Shown here piece by piece: positions 44,648 through 53,107 of a DNA stretch of 64,000 nucleotides. This DNA is from Aggregatibacter segnis ATCC 33393 (GTDB lineage: Bacteria > Pseudomonadota > Gammaproteobacteria > Enterobacterales > Pasteurellaceae): positions 1,920,093 through 1,984,092 of the forward strand of contig NZ_GL622200.1 in the NCBI RefSeq assembly GCF_000185305.1, written 5' to 3'. Within the stretch, counting starts at the first letter, position 1. Each line of letters opens with the position of its first letter. The position numbers and the translations under genes are program-made. The notes under the pieces are model-generated. The model was not told the origin of the DNA. It saw only the letters and a list, made by a program, of their open reading frames with translations, and did not search any database.

Positions 44648-44681
44648 AGTGTTTTTTCTTATTAATTGATTTTTATGAAAA

Positions 44682-45134
44682 CTAAATTGATGAAATTTTA
44701 TTTGTAAAATTAGGCAACCAGTCCTCTGCACATTGTTCTTGGTCGGTTTCTGTTAATACGTCAATGCGCAAAGCATCAGTCATTTTGACCGCACTTTTTG
44801 CCAATAAACATTGTTCTACCGTATCCACGGCAAAGCAAAAGGTGTCGTAATCGGAATTTCCTAAACCGATCACCGCAAACTTCAATGTTGAAAGATCTAT
44901 ATCGCTTGCATCAAGTGCTTCAAATAACGGTTTGAGGTTATCCGGCAATTCTCCTGCACCATGGGTGGAAGTTACCACCAACCATAATTTTTCATTGATA
45001 ACTTCATTTAATGCCGGGCCATGATGTAATTCGGTACTGAAACCCTGTTGTTGTAATAGACTTTCTAAGTGTTCGGCAACATATTCGGCACCGCCTAAGG
45101 TGCTGCCGGTGATTAAGCAAATTTTAGGTTGCAT
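44682..45134 (-). CDS. mioC: Flavodoxin-like protein MioC
   Basis: FMN-binding flavodoxin-type protein reported to support biotin synthase. The 150-aa product has the phosphate loop [26 protein letters not shown] and [11 protein letters not shown]. Transcribed toward oriC, as in E. coli, so its transcription could affect initiation. ATG 45134 follows GGAG. Confidence 0.94.
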   Translation of the reverse strand: MQPKICLITGSTLGGAEYVAEHLESLLQQQGFSTELHHGPALNEVINEKLWLVVTSTHGAGELPDNLKPLFEALDASDIDLSTLKFAVIGLGNSDYDTFCFAVDTVEQCLLAKSAVKMTDALRIDVLTETDQEQCAEDWLPNFTNKISSI

Positions 45135-45152
45135 TTTTTTCTCCAAAAAAAG

Positions 45153-45175
45153 AAGGCTTAGATTAACTAAGCCTT
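45153..45175 (-). terminator. zapB terminator
   Basis: AAGGCTTAG/CTAAGCCTT stem followed on the minus strand by CT7, just before the mioC ribosome site. It separates zapB from mioC. Confidence 0.78.
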
Positions 45176-45192
45176 TGTTTTTTATTAATCGA

Positions 45193-45411
45193 TTAGATAC
45201 CGTCAGTCATACCTATGATAGAACGTAAACGCTCTTGAATATTTTGCTGTTCGTTTCTTAACTGTTCGTTTTCACCACGTAATGCATCGTTTTCTTGTTG
45301 TGATTTGTTGTTTTTTTCTTTTAATTCTTCAACTTCTAATTGAAGTAATTGAATAGTTTCAACTGTTTGCTTAATTTTGTTTTCTAATTGATCTAATACT
45401 TCAAATGACAT
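45193..45411 (-). CDS. zapB: Cell division protein ZapB
   Basis: 72-aa all-coiled-coil protein ([20 protein letters not shown], then charged heptads to [10 protein letters not shown]) that links ZapA-coated FtsZ to MatP. Length close to E. coli ZapB (81). Divergent from glpX; zapB-glpX neighbourhood is also found in E. coli. Confidence 0.93.
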   Translation of the reverse strand: MSFEVLDQLENKIKQTVETIQLLQLEVEELKEKNNKSQQENDALRGENEQLRNEQQNIQERLRSIIGMTDGI

Positions 45412-45541
45412 GGTAATTTCCTCTAAAACAAATGGATAAAAGTGGCTTTATTCTACCTAGTTAATTGGTTTTATAAAAGTGGAGAATCAAATAATCTTTG
45501 AATTAATTACCCTTCAGAAAATTTCTTGATGTTTTTGGTAT

Positions 45542-45553
45542 GCAAACGTTTGC
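45542..45553. promoter_or_regulatory. LacI-family (PurR-like) operator before glpX
   Basis: Perfect palindrome GCAAACGTTTGC within ATGCAAACGTTTGCTT, 14 of 16 matches to the PurR consensus ACGCAAACGTTTGCGT. It lies 51-62 bp before the glpX start and just before a -10-like TAAAAT at 45561, so it would overlap the -35 region and repress. Confidence 0.65.
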
Positions 45554-45603
45554 TTAGTGATAAAATAAGCCGATTTTTTACTTCTCATTTTTAAGGAATT
45601 CCC

Positions 45604-46617
45604 ATGAACAGATCATTAGCCATTGAGTTTTCAAGAGTAACAGAAGTCGCCGCATTAGCCGGATTTGCTTGGTTAGGACGTGGTGATAAAAATTCGGCTG
45701 ATGATGCTGCCGTGAAAGCAATGCGTTATATGTTGAATTTAGTGCATATGGACGCAGAAGTTGTTATTGGTGAAGGGGAAATTGATCAAGCACCAATGCT
45801 GTATATTGGTGAAAGAGTGGGATCCGGCATGGGAGAATTAGTATCGATTGCTGTTGATCCAATTGATGGTACACGCATGACGGCAATGGGACAAACTAAT
45901 GCCATTTCCGTATTGGCGGCAGGGGGTAAAAATACTTTTTTAAAAGCGCCTGATATGTATATGGAAAAAATGGTAGTTGGCCCGGAAGCAAAAGGTATCA
46001 TCGATTTAAATTTACCGCTTGAACAAAATTTGCGTCGAGTCGCCTCTAAATTGGGTAAATTATTATCTGACTTAACGGTAACAATTTTAGATAAACCACG
46101 TCATAAAGACGTCATTGATAAAATGCATCAATTAGGCGTACGCGTATTTACTATTCCAGATGGTGATATTGCGGCATCGGTATTATGTTGTTTACCGGAA
46201 GCAGAAATTGATATGGTGTATGGGATTGGCGGTGCACCGGAAGGGGTTATTGCGGCGGCGGCAATTCGTGCTTTAGGGGGGGATATGCAATCCTGTTTAT
46301 TACCTCGAAATGTTGTTAAAGGGGAAACACCAGAAAATAATGCACTGGCAGCAGAAGAAATTCGTCGTTGTGAAGAAATGGGTGTTCAAGTAAATACGGT
46401 ATTACAGCTTGAACAATTAGTGCGTGACGACAATTTAGTTTTTGCGGCCACCGGAATTACTAATGGTGACCTATTAAAAGGTATTCATCGTAAAGGCAAT
46501 CTGGCAACCACGGAAACCTTATTAATTCGAGGAAAATCCAGAACAATTCGCCGTATTCAATCTACCCATTATTTAGACCGAAAAGACACCGCACTTTCAC
46601 GTTTAATCGGCGCTTAA
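45604..46617 (+). CDS. glpX: Fructose-1,6-bisphosphatase class II
   Basis: Gluconeogenic phosphatase of the GlpX type. The 337-aa product has the metal-binding DPIDGTRMTAMGQ, GEGEIDQAPMLYIGE and GGAPEGVIAAAA. Not in an operon with glpF or glpK here. ATG 45604 follows AAGGAAT. Likely controlled by the LacI-type operator upstream. Confidence 0.96.
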   Translation: MNRSLAIEFSRVTEVAALAGFAWLGRGDKNSADDAAVKAMRYMLNLVHMDAEVVIGEGEIDQAPMLYIGERVGSGMGELVSIAVDPIDGTRMTAMGQTNAISVLAAGGKNTFLKAPDMYMEKMVVGPEAKGIIDLNLPLEQNLRRVASKLGKLLSDLTVTILDKPRHKDVIDKMHQLGVRVFTIPDGDIAASVLCCLPEAEIDMVYGIGGAPEGVIAAAAIRALGGDMQSCLLPRNVVKGETPENNALAAEEIRRCEEMGVQVNTVLQLEQLVRDDNLVFAATGITNGDLLKGIHRKGNLATTETLLIRGKSRTIRRIQSTHYLDRKDTALSRLIGA

Positions 46618-46651
46618 TAAACTTTAAAGAGCGGTCACTTTTGAAGATGTT

Positions 46652-46686
46652 TTTAGGCTCAACCTTGAGATCGTTGTTGAGCCTAA
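46652..46686. terminator. Hairpin between glpX and cysE overlapping the cysE stop
   Basis: TTTAGGCTCAAC and GTTGAGCCTAAA form a 12-bp stem. Its right end covers the cysE stop codon (46683-46685). It can serve the two convergent genes. Confidence 0.65.
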
Positions 46687-47480
46687 ATATTCAGCTCCAT
46701 CCCCAAATCAATAAAGTTTTGGTTCATATCAAATGCCGGTTTGGCGTCTTTATCTTTTCCGATAATTCGTGCCGGTACGCCTGCTGCAGTGGCATAGTCG
46801 GGGATAGGTTGTAATACAACAGAATTCGCACCGATTTTGGCGTATTTACCCACTTCAATATTGCCCAAAATTTTTGCACCCGCACCAATCATGACGCCTT
46901 CACGAATTTTTGGATGACGATCACCACATTCTTTTCCGGTACCTCCAAGGGTGACGCCCTGTAAAATAGACACGTTATTTTCAATCACGGAGGTTTCGCC
47001 GACAACAATGCCGGTGGCGTGGTCGAACATAATACCGTGTCCGATTTTGGCAGCAGGGTGAATGTCTACGTCAAACGCAACGGAAATTTGGTTTTGCAAA
47101 TAAATAGCTAGTGCTTTGCGGTTTTGTTGCCATAAATGATGGGTAATACGATAACTTTGAATAGCGTGAAACCCTTTTAAATAAAGCAAAGGGGTTGACC
47201 AAAGTTCTACCGCAGGATCTCGTTGACGAACGGCTTGAATATCAAAAGCAGCACATTCAATAATGCTTGGTTTTTCCTGATAGGTTTCTTCGATAATTTC
47301 GCGTAGTGCAATAGCCGGCATAATCGTGTTAGCTAATTTGTTGGCTAAAATGTAACTTAATGCACTGCCTAAATTATGATGTTTTAAAATCGTTGAATGG
47401 AAAAAACTGGCAAGCATAGGTTCGTTATCCACTAACTCTTTTGCTTCCTGACGAATATTTTGCCAAACCGTTGATGACAT
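46683..47480 (-). CDS. cysE: Serine O-acetyltransferase
   Basis: Makes O-acetylserine, the first step of cysteine synthesis. The 265-aa product has an N-terminal helical domain and a left-handed beta-helix of hexapeptides with the catalytic pair Asp139 and His154 (VDIHPAAKIGHGIMFDHATG). It ends in isoleucine, which docks in CysK. Last gene of yibN-secB-gpsA-cysE; 3 bp after the gpsA stop. Confidence 0.97.
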   Translation of the reverse strand: MSSTVWQNIRQEAKELVDNEPMLASFFHSTILKHHNLGSALSYILANKLANTIMPAIALREIIEETYQEKPSIIECAAFDIQAVRQRDPAVELWSTPLLYLKGFHAIQSYRITHHLWQQNRKALAIYLQNQISVAFDVDIHPAAKIGHGIMFDHATGIVVGETSVIENNVSILQGVTLGGTGKECGDRHPKIREGVMIGAGAKILGNIEVGKYAKIGANSVVLQPIPDYATAAGVPARIIGKDKDAKPAFDMNQNFIDLGMELNI

Positions 47481-47483
47481 GGA

Positions 47484-48497
47484 TTATTCCTCTTTACGTT
47501 CTCTACCTAATAAACTCAATGCGGCTTCTTTCGCATTTTTGCCACAGAACAGGACTTGGTAAATTTGTTCAGTGATAGGCATTTCAATGCCGTGTCGTTG
47601 TGCAAGTAAATGGGCTTCCTTAGTATTATAGAAACCTTCTACTACTTGACCGATATTATCCATTGCTGTTTGAGCGGAAAAACCTTGTCCTAACATCATG
47701 CCGAAACGACGGTTACGGGATTGGTTATCCGTACAGGTTAAAACGAGATCACCTAAGCCGGACATGCCCATAAAAGTATTTGGATTTGCGCCTAGGGCGA
47801 TACCTAAACGAGATATTTCGGCAATACCGCGGGTGATAAGTGCTGTTCTAGCATTTGCGCCAAATCCCATGCCGTCGGACATCCCTGCGCCAATGGCAAT
47901 TACGTTTTTAATGGCACCGCCAAGTTGTACACCAAGCATATCGTTATTAATGTAAACGCGAAAATGTTTGCTGCAATGAATGCGCGCTTGAAATTGCAAT
48001 GCAAATTCTTCATCGTTGGAAGCTAAGGTAATTGCTGTCGGGAGACCTGAAGCCAATTCTTTGGCAAAGGTTGGACCTGAAAGCACCGCTAAGGGATAGT
48101 GGCTACCCAATTTTTCTTTAATAACCTCTTCCAACAAACGACCGGTATCTCTTTCTAAGCCTTTTGTAGCCCAAACAATACGGCTATCAGGACGTAAGTG
48201 CGGTCGAATTTGATCGAGAATTTCACCAAAACAATGACTGGGAACGGCTAATAATAAATCGCGTGAAGCTTGAATGGCTTTGGCTAAATCCGTTTCTATT
48301 TGTAACGAATCGGGAAAAACAATCTCCGGTAAAAATTCCGTATTTTGTCGCTCGCTATCAAGTTTTTGCATTTTTGTCGGATTATGTCCCCAAAGACGGG
48401 TTAAATGTCCATTGCGGGAAAATGCGATAGCCAAGGCGGTACCAAAAGAACCGGCGCCTAATACGGTAATAGAAGAATGGGTTAAGGTCGTATTCAT
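47484..48497 (-). CDS. gpsA: Glycerol-3-phosphate dehydrogenase [NAD(P)+]
   Basis: Makes sn-glycerol-3-phosphate for phospholipids. The 337-aa product has the Rossmann [10 protein letters not shown] near the N-terminus, [39 protein letters not shown] and [10 protein letters not shown]. Adjacent ATG codons at 48500 and 48497 follow AAGGAG; I take the second by spacing. The open frame extends 49 codons further but through the intergenic hairpin. Confidence 0.95.
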   Translation of the reverse strand: MNTTLTHSSITVLGAGSFGTALAIAFSRNGHLTRLWGHNPTKMQKLDSERQNTEFLPEIVFPDSLQIETDLAKAIQASRDLLLAVPSHCFGEILDQIRPHLRPDSRIVWATKGLERDTGRLLEEVIKEKLGSHYPLAVLSGPTFAKELASGLPTAITLASNDEEFALQFQARIHCSKHFRVYINNDMLGVQLGGAIKNVIAIGAGMSDGMGFGANARTALITRGIAEISRLGIALGANPNTFMGMSGLGDLVLTCTDNQSRNRRFGMMLGQGFSAQTAMDNIGQVVEGFYNTKEAHLLAQRHGIEMPITEQIYQVLFCGKNAKEAALSLLGRERKEE

Positions 48498-48541
48498 CAT
48501 TGACTCCTTGACGGATAAAAATGAGAGTAACGAAAAAATAG

Positions 48542-48567
48542 AACCCACTTTATCAAAAGTGGGTTTT
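48542..48567. terminator. Hairpin between secB and gpsA
   Basis: AACCCACTT/AAGTGGGTT stem with TTT-rich sequence on either side. Within the operon it may attenuate gpsA-cysE relative to secB. Confidence 0.65.
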
Positions 48568-48573
48568 TTGAGA

Positions 48574-49080
48574 TTAATTTGCTTTTGCTTGCTCGGCAGA
48601 TTCTTGCTCTTGTTGTTGACGTTGTAAATATTCAACAAATAAAGCATCGAAGTTAACCGGAGAAAGATTTAATGCAGGGAAAGTGCCACGGTTGACTAAG
48701 TTGGAAACCAATTCACGGGCGTAAGGGAATAACATATTTGGGCATTGAGCAGTTAAGCAATGTGCCATTTGCATATCTTCTAAACCGCTAATGGTAAATA
48801 CACCGGCTTGTTTTACTTCACAAATAAAAGCCACATCGCCGGAATCTTCCAAAGTGGTTTCAACGGAAATATTTAGGCAAACTTCGTATAAATCATCGGC
48901 TAATTTAACGGTTTCAGTAGATAAATCAAAAGCCAGTTTTGGTTTCCACTCTTGATTGAAAATGTGTGGCAAATTAGGTGCTTCAAAAGAAACGTCTTTG
49001 ACATAGATACGTTGAATTTGAAGTACTGCTTGGACTTCTTGTTCCTCGTTGTTTACAACATCTTTGTTTTCTTCGGTCAT
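48574..49080 (-). CDS. secB: Protein-export chaperone SecB
   Basis: Tetrameric chaperone that hands unfolded preproteins to SecA. The 168-aa product has the family core [25 protein letters not shown]-like [12 protein letters not shown] and [19 protein letters not shown]. It has a longer Gln/Glu-rich tail than E. coli SecB (155). Lies between yibN and gpsA. Confidence 0.96.
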   Translation of the reverse strand: MTEENKDVVNNEEQEVQAVLQIQRIYVKDVSFEAPNLPHIFNQEWKPKLAFDLSTETVKLADDLYEVCLNISVETTLEDSGDVAFICEVKQAGVFTISGLEDMQMAHCLTAQCPNMLFPYARELVSNLVNRGTFPALNLSPVNFDALFVEYLQRQQQEQESAEQAKAN

Positions 49081-49094
49081 TTTTGTGTCCTTAT

Positions 49095-49535
49095 TTATTT
49101 TTTAACTAAAGGTAAATTTGCTGCTCGCCAGCCTGCAATGCCTTCTTTCAAGGAATAAACGTGAGTAAATCCTTGTTTTGCCAAAGTTTCAGCAGAAGAA
49201 GCGGAAGTCACACCGTTGGCACAAACTAAAATAACAGGCGTTTCTTTATGTTGTTCGATTTTACCAACATTGTGATTTTTAATTTCGGTAGGAAGCAGGT
49301 TTAAACTGTTAATGATATGGCCTTTATTAAAGTCATCCATTGAGCGTAAATCAATAACAACAGCATTTTGATTATTGATTAACGCAATGGCTTCAGTATT
49401 TTCAATCACTTTCGTTTTGCTGGTGGCTGATTTGATGAAGTGGTAGATAACCATTAGAAAAATAGCGACCCAAGCAATAACAATTAAAGAATGATTTTTG
49501 GCAAATTCAATTGCCATCGGCATAAATTCTTCCAT
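49095..49535 (-). CDS. yibN: Membrane-anchored rhodanese-like protein YibN
   Basis: 146-aa protein: one N-terminal membrane helix ([19 protein letters not shown]) and a rhodanese domain with [16 protein letters not shown] and [16 protein letters not shown]. The active loop reads CANGVTS, so the Cys is present (E. coli YibN lacks it) but the usual closing Arg is Ser. Start ATG 49535 gives the E. coli layout. First gene of the operon; grxC, which lies between yibN and secB in E. coli, is missing. Confidence 0.88.
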   Translation of the reverse strand: MEEFMPMAIEFAKNHSLIVIAWVAIFLMVIYHFIKSATSKTKVIENTEAIALINNQNAVVIDLRSMDDFNKGHIINSLNLLPTEIKNHNVGKIEQHKETPVILVCANGVTSASSAETLAKQGFTHVYSLKEGIAGWRAANLPLVKK

Positions 49536-49665
49536 ATATTTCTCAATAATTAGGTTTAAAAATAAGGGCTCAAGTATAACTTTACTTTGACTATTTATCA
49601 AAAGTTATTGTTTCTATGGAGGGTGTTGATTTTGTTGAAATAATCATCAAATTTTTGTTTAAAAC

Positions 49666-49679
49666 CTGATATGGATCAT
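49666..49679. promoter_or_regulatory. FNR-like site upstream of dcuB
   Basis: CTGATATGGATCAT matches TTGAT-N4-ATCAA in 8 of 10 defined bases. A TATAAT at 49732-49737 would put the site near -71, a known activating position. Consistent with anaerobic induction, but not proven. Confidence 0.45.
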
Positions 49680-49857
49680 AATTTAATGAGAACATTCAAA
49701 ATCAGTCATACTCAGTGTTGCAACATTCTTATATAATTAGGCCGAATTTTGGGCTTTAAATCCTGATTGCCTTGGAAAGGCATCTCTATCAAAATATAAC
49801 TGAGTATAATTTCTTATACGTTACACAGATTTTATTTTCATTCTCTAAGGAGGCAGT

Positions 49858-51180
49858 ATGTCTGCTATGTTTTTACTTCAATTCGCCATCGTGTTGCTCT
49901 GTATTTTGGTCGGTGCACGTGTTGGCGGTATCGGTTTGGGTGTTTTTGGCGGCTTGGGGCTTGCTATTTTGTCTTTCGGTTTTGGTTTAAAACCGGCAGG
50001 TTTGCCAATTGACGTGATGTTTATGATTATGGCAGTAGTTTCTGCGGCAGCAGCAATGCAAGCATCAGGTGGTTTAGATTACATGATCAAAATTGCGACA
50101 AATATTTTACGTCGCAATCCAAAACATATTACATTTATCGCCCCTGCAGTGACTTGGACCTTTACGCTATTAGCCGGTACGGGCCACGTTGCCTATTCTG
50201 TATTACCGGTAATTGCTGAAGTGAGTCGTCAAAATGGCGTCCGTCCTGAACGTCCAATGTCCATGGCGGTTATCGCCTCTCAATTTGCGATTGTTGCCAG
50301 TCCGATTGCTGCCGCTGTAGTTGCAGTTGTCGCGTATCTTGAACCGCAAGGCATTCATTTAGGGGATGTGTTAATCGTTACAATTCCTTCTACTATTCTG
50401 GGAATTTTCTGCGCTTGTCTATTTGTCAATAAAATGGGTAAAGAATTAAAAGATGATCCGGAATATCAACGTCGTTTACACGATCCAAAATATGCGGAAG
50501 CCTTTAATTCAACTGTTGTCGGTAAAGAGCTTGAAATTAGCAAATCCGCCAAAATCTCCGTATCCCTTTTCTTATTTGGTGCATTACTTGTTGTGTTAAT
50601 GGGAGCAATGCCTTCTCTTCGTCCGGTATTTGATGGCAAACCAATGGGTATGGCGCATACCATTGAGATCATCATGCTATCTATCGGTGCGTTAATTATC
50701 TTAACCTGTAAACCGGATGGCACTGAAATTACTAAAGGTTCTGTATTCCACGCCGGTATGCGTGCGGTAATCGCTATTTTCGGTATTGCATGGTTAGGTG
50801 ATACCTTAATGCAAGCCCATATGGAAGAAGTTAAAGGTTTAGTAAAAGGTTTAGTCGAAACCGCACCTTGGACATTTGCTTTCGCCTTGTTCATACTTTC
50901 AGTGTTAGTTAACAGCCAAGGTGCTACTGTAGCAACTCTATTCCCATTGGGTATTGCTCTTGGTATTCCACCGGCAATCTTGATTGGTGTGTTTGTTGCG
51001 GTAAACGGCTATTTCTTCATCCCGAACTACGGTCCAATCATTGCGTCAATTGACTTTGATACCACCGGTACTACACGAATTGGTAAATATATTTTCAACC
51101 ACAGTTTCATGCTACCGGGTTTATTAAGTATGATTTTCTGTTTAGGTTTCGGTCTGTTATTTGCTAATATCTTCCTATAA
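49858..51180 (+). CDS. dcuB: Anaerobic C4-dicarboxylate transporter (DcuA/DcuB family)
   Basis: Fumarate/succinate exchange or uptake carrier for fumarate respiration. The 440-aa membrane protein has [58 protein letters not shown] and [21 protein letters not shown]. The GTGHV..LP and HM.E(V/I)(K/Q)G features favour DcuB over DcuA. A strong AAGGAGG precedes the ATG. Confidence 0.9.
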   Translation: MSAMFLLQFAIVLLCILVGARVGGIGLGVFGGLGLAILSFGFGLKPAGLPIDVMFMIMAVVSAAAAMQASGGLDYMIKIATNILRRNPKHITFIAPAVTWTFTLLAGTGHVAYSVLPVIAEVSRQNGVRPERPMSMAVIASQFAIVASPIAAAVVAVVAYLEPQGIHLGDVLIVTIPSTILGIFCACLFVNKMGKELKDDPEYQRRLHDPKYAEAFNSTVVGKELEISKSAKISVSLFLFGALLVVLMGAMPSLRPVFDGKPMGMAHTIEIIMLSIGALIILTCKPDGTEITKGSVFHAGMRAVIAIFGIAWLGDTLMQAHMEEVKGLVKGLVETAPWTFAFALFILSVLVNSQGATVATLFPLGIALGIPPAILIGVFVAVNGYFFIPNYGPIIASIDFDTTGTTRIGKYIFNHSFMLPGLLSMIFCLGFGLLFANIFL

Positions 51181-51199
51181 CCTGATTTGAATTTTATAC

Positions 51200-51232
51200 A
51201 AATAGCACCTTTCTTAAGGTGCTATTTTTTTG
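51200..51232 (+). terminator. dcuB terminator
   Basis: AAATAGCACCTT/AAGGTGCTATTT stem with T7, 20 bp past the stop. Confidence 0.9.
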
Positions 51233-51358
51233 TTTTAAAATTAAGCGTCAAATATAAAAACACCAAAAATTAGAATAAAATTAATTATCATTTGTTATAA
51301 AAATGTTATGATGTAGCCCTTTTTACTCATATGATTTTTTTAAGGAAAAATAAACGTT

Positions 51359-53107
51359 ATGATGATTGATAAACGGCTGATAAACACAGTCGCAGATAGC
51401 AAAAAATGGATTGCTATTAATGTCTTATGGAACTGGGTCGCCTTAATCGGCGGGATTATAAGTGCGGTTGTATTTGCCATTTGTTTGCAATGGGCGTTTG
51501 AGCGCACACTTACACTACAAAGTGCGGTCATTTTTACCGTCGTTTTGGTTGCTTGTCTGGCGTTGCGTGCTTGGGCAGGAAAAATGGCGGTGAAAGCCTC
51601 CTATAAAGCGAGTACGCAAGTGAAGCATAAATTGCGCACACTGATTTATCAAAAATTGTCTTCCATGCCGCTGAATCAGGTTAACCAACAATCTACCTCT
51701 TCCGTGATCCAAGTGGCATCTGAAGGCGTGGAGCAACTGGAAATTTATTTCGGTCGTTATCTTCCGCAGTTGTTTTATAGTTTGCTTGCACCGCTCACAT
51801 TGTTTGTTTTCTTGGTCTTTTTTAACGCGCCAACCTCATTAATTCTTTTGGTTTGTGTGCCGTTAATTCCAATGTCCATCATTGCGGTAAATAAAATCGC
51901 GAAACGTTTATTGGCGAAATATTGGTCTATTTATGTGGGGTTAGGCAGTAGTTTTTTGGATAACCTACAAGGCTTGATTACCTTAAAAATCTATCAAGAT
52001 GACGACTACAAAGCCAAACAAATGGATATTGAAGCGGAGAATTTCCGTACCATCACCATGAAAGTGTTGACCATGCAGCTGAACTCCGTTTCTTTAATGG
52101 ATTTATTGGCTTACGGCGGTGCAGCGTTGGGGATTTTGATAGCGCTTTTGCAATACCAAGACGGTAATTTAAGCATTTTTGGTGTCATTTTATTTATTTT
52201 GCTTTCTTCCGAATTTTTCATTCCGTTACGCTTACTCGGTTCTTTCTTCCACGTGGCGATGAACGGCAAGGCGGCTTCAGAAAAAATCTTTACGCTGTTA
52301 GATACCCCGGTAGAAGAAAACAAAAGTGCGGTGGATTTTCCGGCTAAAAATGAAGTTACCGTGCAAATTAAGGATTTGCATTTTGCCTATTCTGCAGAAA
52401 AACCGGCTATTAACGGCTTAAACCTTAATATTCAGCCGAAGCAATTAACGGTTTTTGTGGGTAAAAGCGGTTGCGGTAAATCCACGCTGGTTTCCTTGCT
52501 TATGAGCTTTTACCAAGCGCAGCAAGGAGAAATTTTGTTTAACGGCGTCGATATTAAACAAATTAACCGTCATTCCTTATATCGTCATGTTTCGTTGGTG
52601 AGCCACAGCAGTTACATTTTCAAAGGTAGCCTCAGAGAAAATATGTTGATGGCATTGTCCGATGCTTCTGATGACGCTATTTATCAATGCTTAGAACAAG
52701 TGAATTTGGCGAATTTCGTCCGTGAAAACGGCGGGTTGGATATGACCTTATTAAGTCGCGGAACTAATTTGTCCGGCGGTCAAATTCAACGTTTAGCGTT
52801 GGCGCGAGCGTTGTTGCACAATGCCGACTTATACGTTTTCGATGAAGCCACCAGTAACATCGACGTAGAAAGTGAAGAAATCATTCTGCAATTTATTCAA
52901 CAGCTTAAACACGAAAAAACTATCGTCATGATTTCTCATCGTTTGGCGAATGCGGTAAATGCCGATCAAATTTATGTGTTACAAAGCGGTCACTTGGCAG
53001 AATCGGGCGATCATGCTTCTTTAATGACTGAAAACGGAATTTATGCAGAAATGTTTAATCAACAAAAGAATTTAGAAAATATCAGAACGGGGGCAAATCA
53101 TGCGTAA
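51359..53107 (+). CDS. CydD-like ABC exporter subunit
   Basis: 582-aa fused membrane/ATPase half of an ABC exporter: six N-terminal helices, then an ATPase with Walker A VGKSGCGKST, signature LSGGQIQRLALARAL, Walker B LYVFDEATSNID and ISHRLANAVNADQI. GVEQLEIYFGRYLPQLFYSL is characteristic of CydD, the thiol (cysteine/glutathione) exporter subunit. No cydAB lies nearby, so this may be CydD itself or a CydDC-like paralogue. Two ATG codons (51359, 51362). Overlaps its partner gene by 8 nt. Confidence 0.8.
   Translation: MMIDKRLINTVADSKKWIAINVLWNWVALIGGIISAVVFAICLQWAFERTLTLQSAVIFTVVLVACLALRAWAGKMAVKASYKASTQVKHKLRTLIYQKLSSMPLNQVNQQSTSSVIQVASEGVEQLEIYFGRYLPQLFYSLLAPLTLFVFLVFFNAPTSLILLVCVPLIPMSIIAVNKIAKRLLAKYWSIYVGLGSSFLDNLQGLITLKIYQDDDYKAKQMDIEAENFRTITMKVLTMQLNSVSLMDLLAYGGAALGILIALLQYQDGNLSIFGVILFILLSSEFFIPLRLLGSFFHVAMNGKAASEKIFTLLDTPVEENKSAVDFPAKNEVTVQIKDLHFAYSAEKPAINGLNLNIQPKQLTVFVGKSGCGKSTLVSLLMSFYQAQQGEILFNGVDIKQINRHSLYRHVSLVSHSSYIFKGSLRENMLMALSDASDDAIYQCLEQVNLANFVRENGGLDMTLLSRGTNLSGGQIQRLALARALLHNADLYVFDEATSNIDVESEEIILQFIQQLKHEKTIVMISHRLANAVNADQIYVLQSGHLAESGDHASLMTENGIYAEMFNQQKNLENIRTGANHA

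Larger units (their letters stand above)
44249..44681. other. Probable chromosomal replication origin oriC
   Basis: 433-bp gene-free, very AT-rich region between mnmG and mioC, exactly the E. coli oriC position. It contains about ten GATC sites, a DUE-like stretch 44381-44475 with GATCTNTTNTTTT-like repeats (at 44383, 44405, 44419, 44468), and three DnaA boxes: TGTGTATAA at 44548-44556 (TTATACACA on the complement), TTATCCACA at 44566-44574, and TTATCCACA at 44639-44647. The order 13-mers, R2-like, R4-like (TTATCCACAGTA) mirrors E. coli. Confidence 0.9.

Noticed and set aside
46621..46640. GAGCGGTCA after glpX as an uptake signal
   Set aside because: It lacks the AAGTGCGGT core (reads AGAGCGGT), so it is only USS-like.
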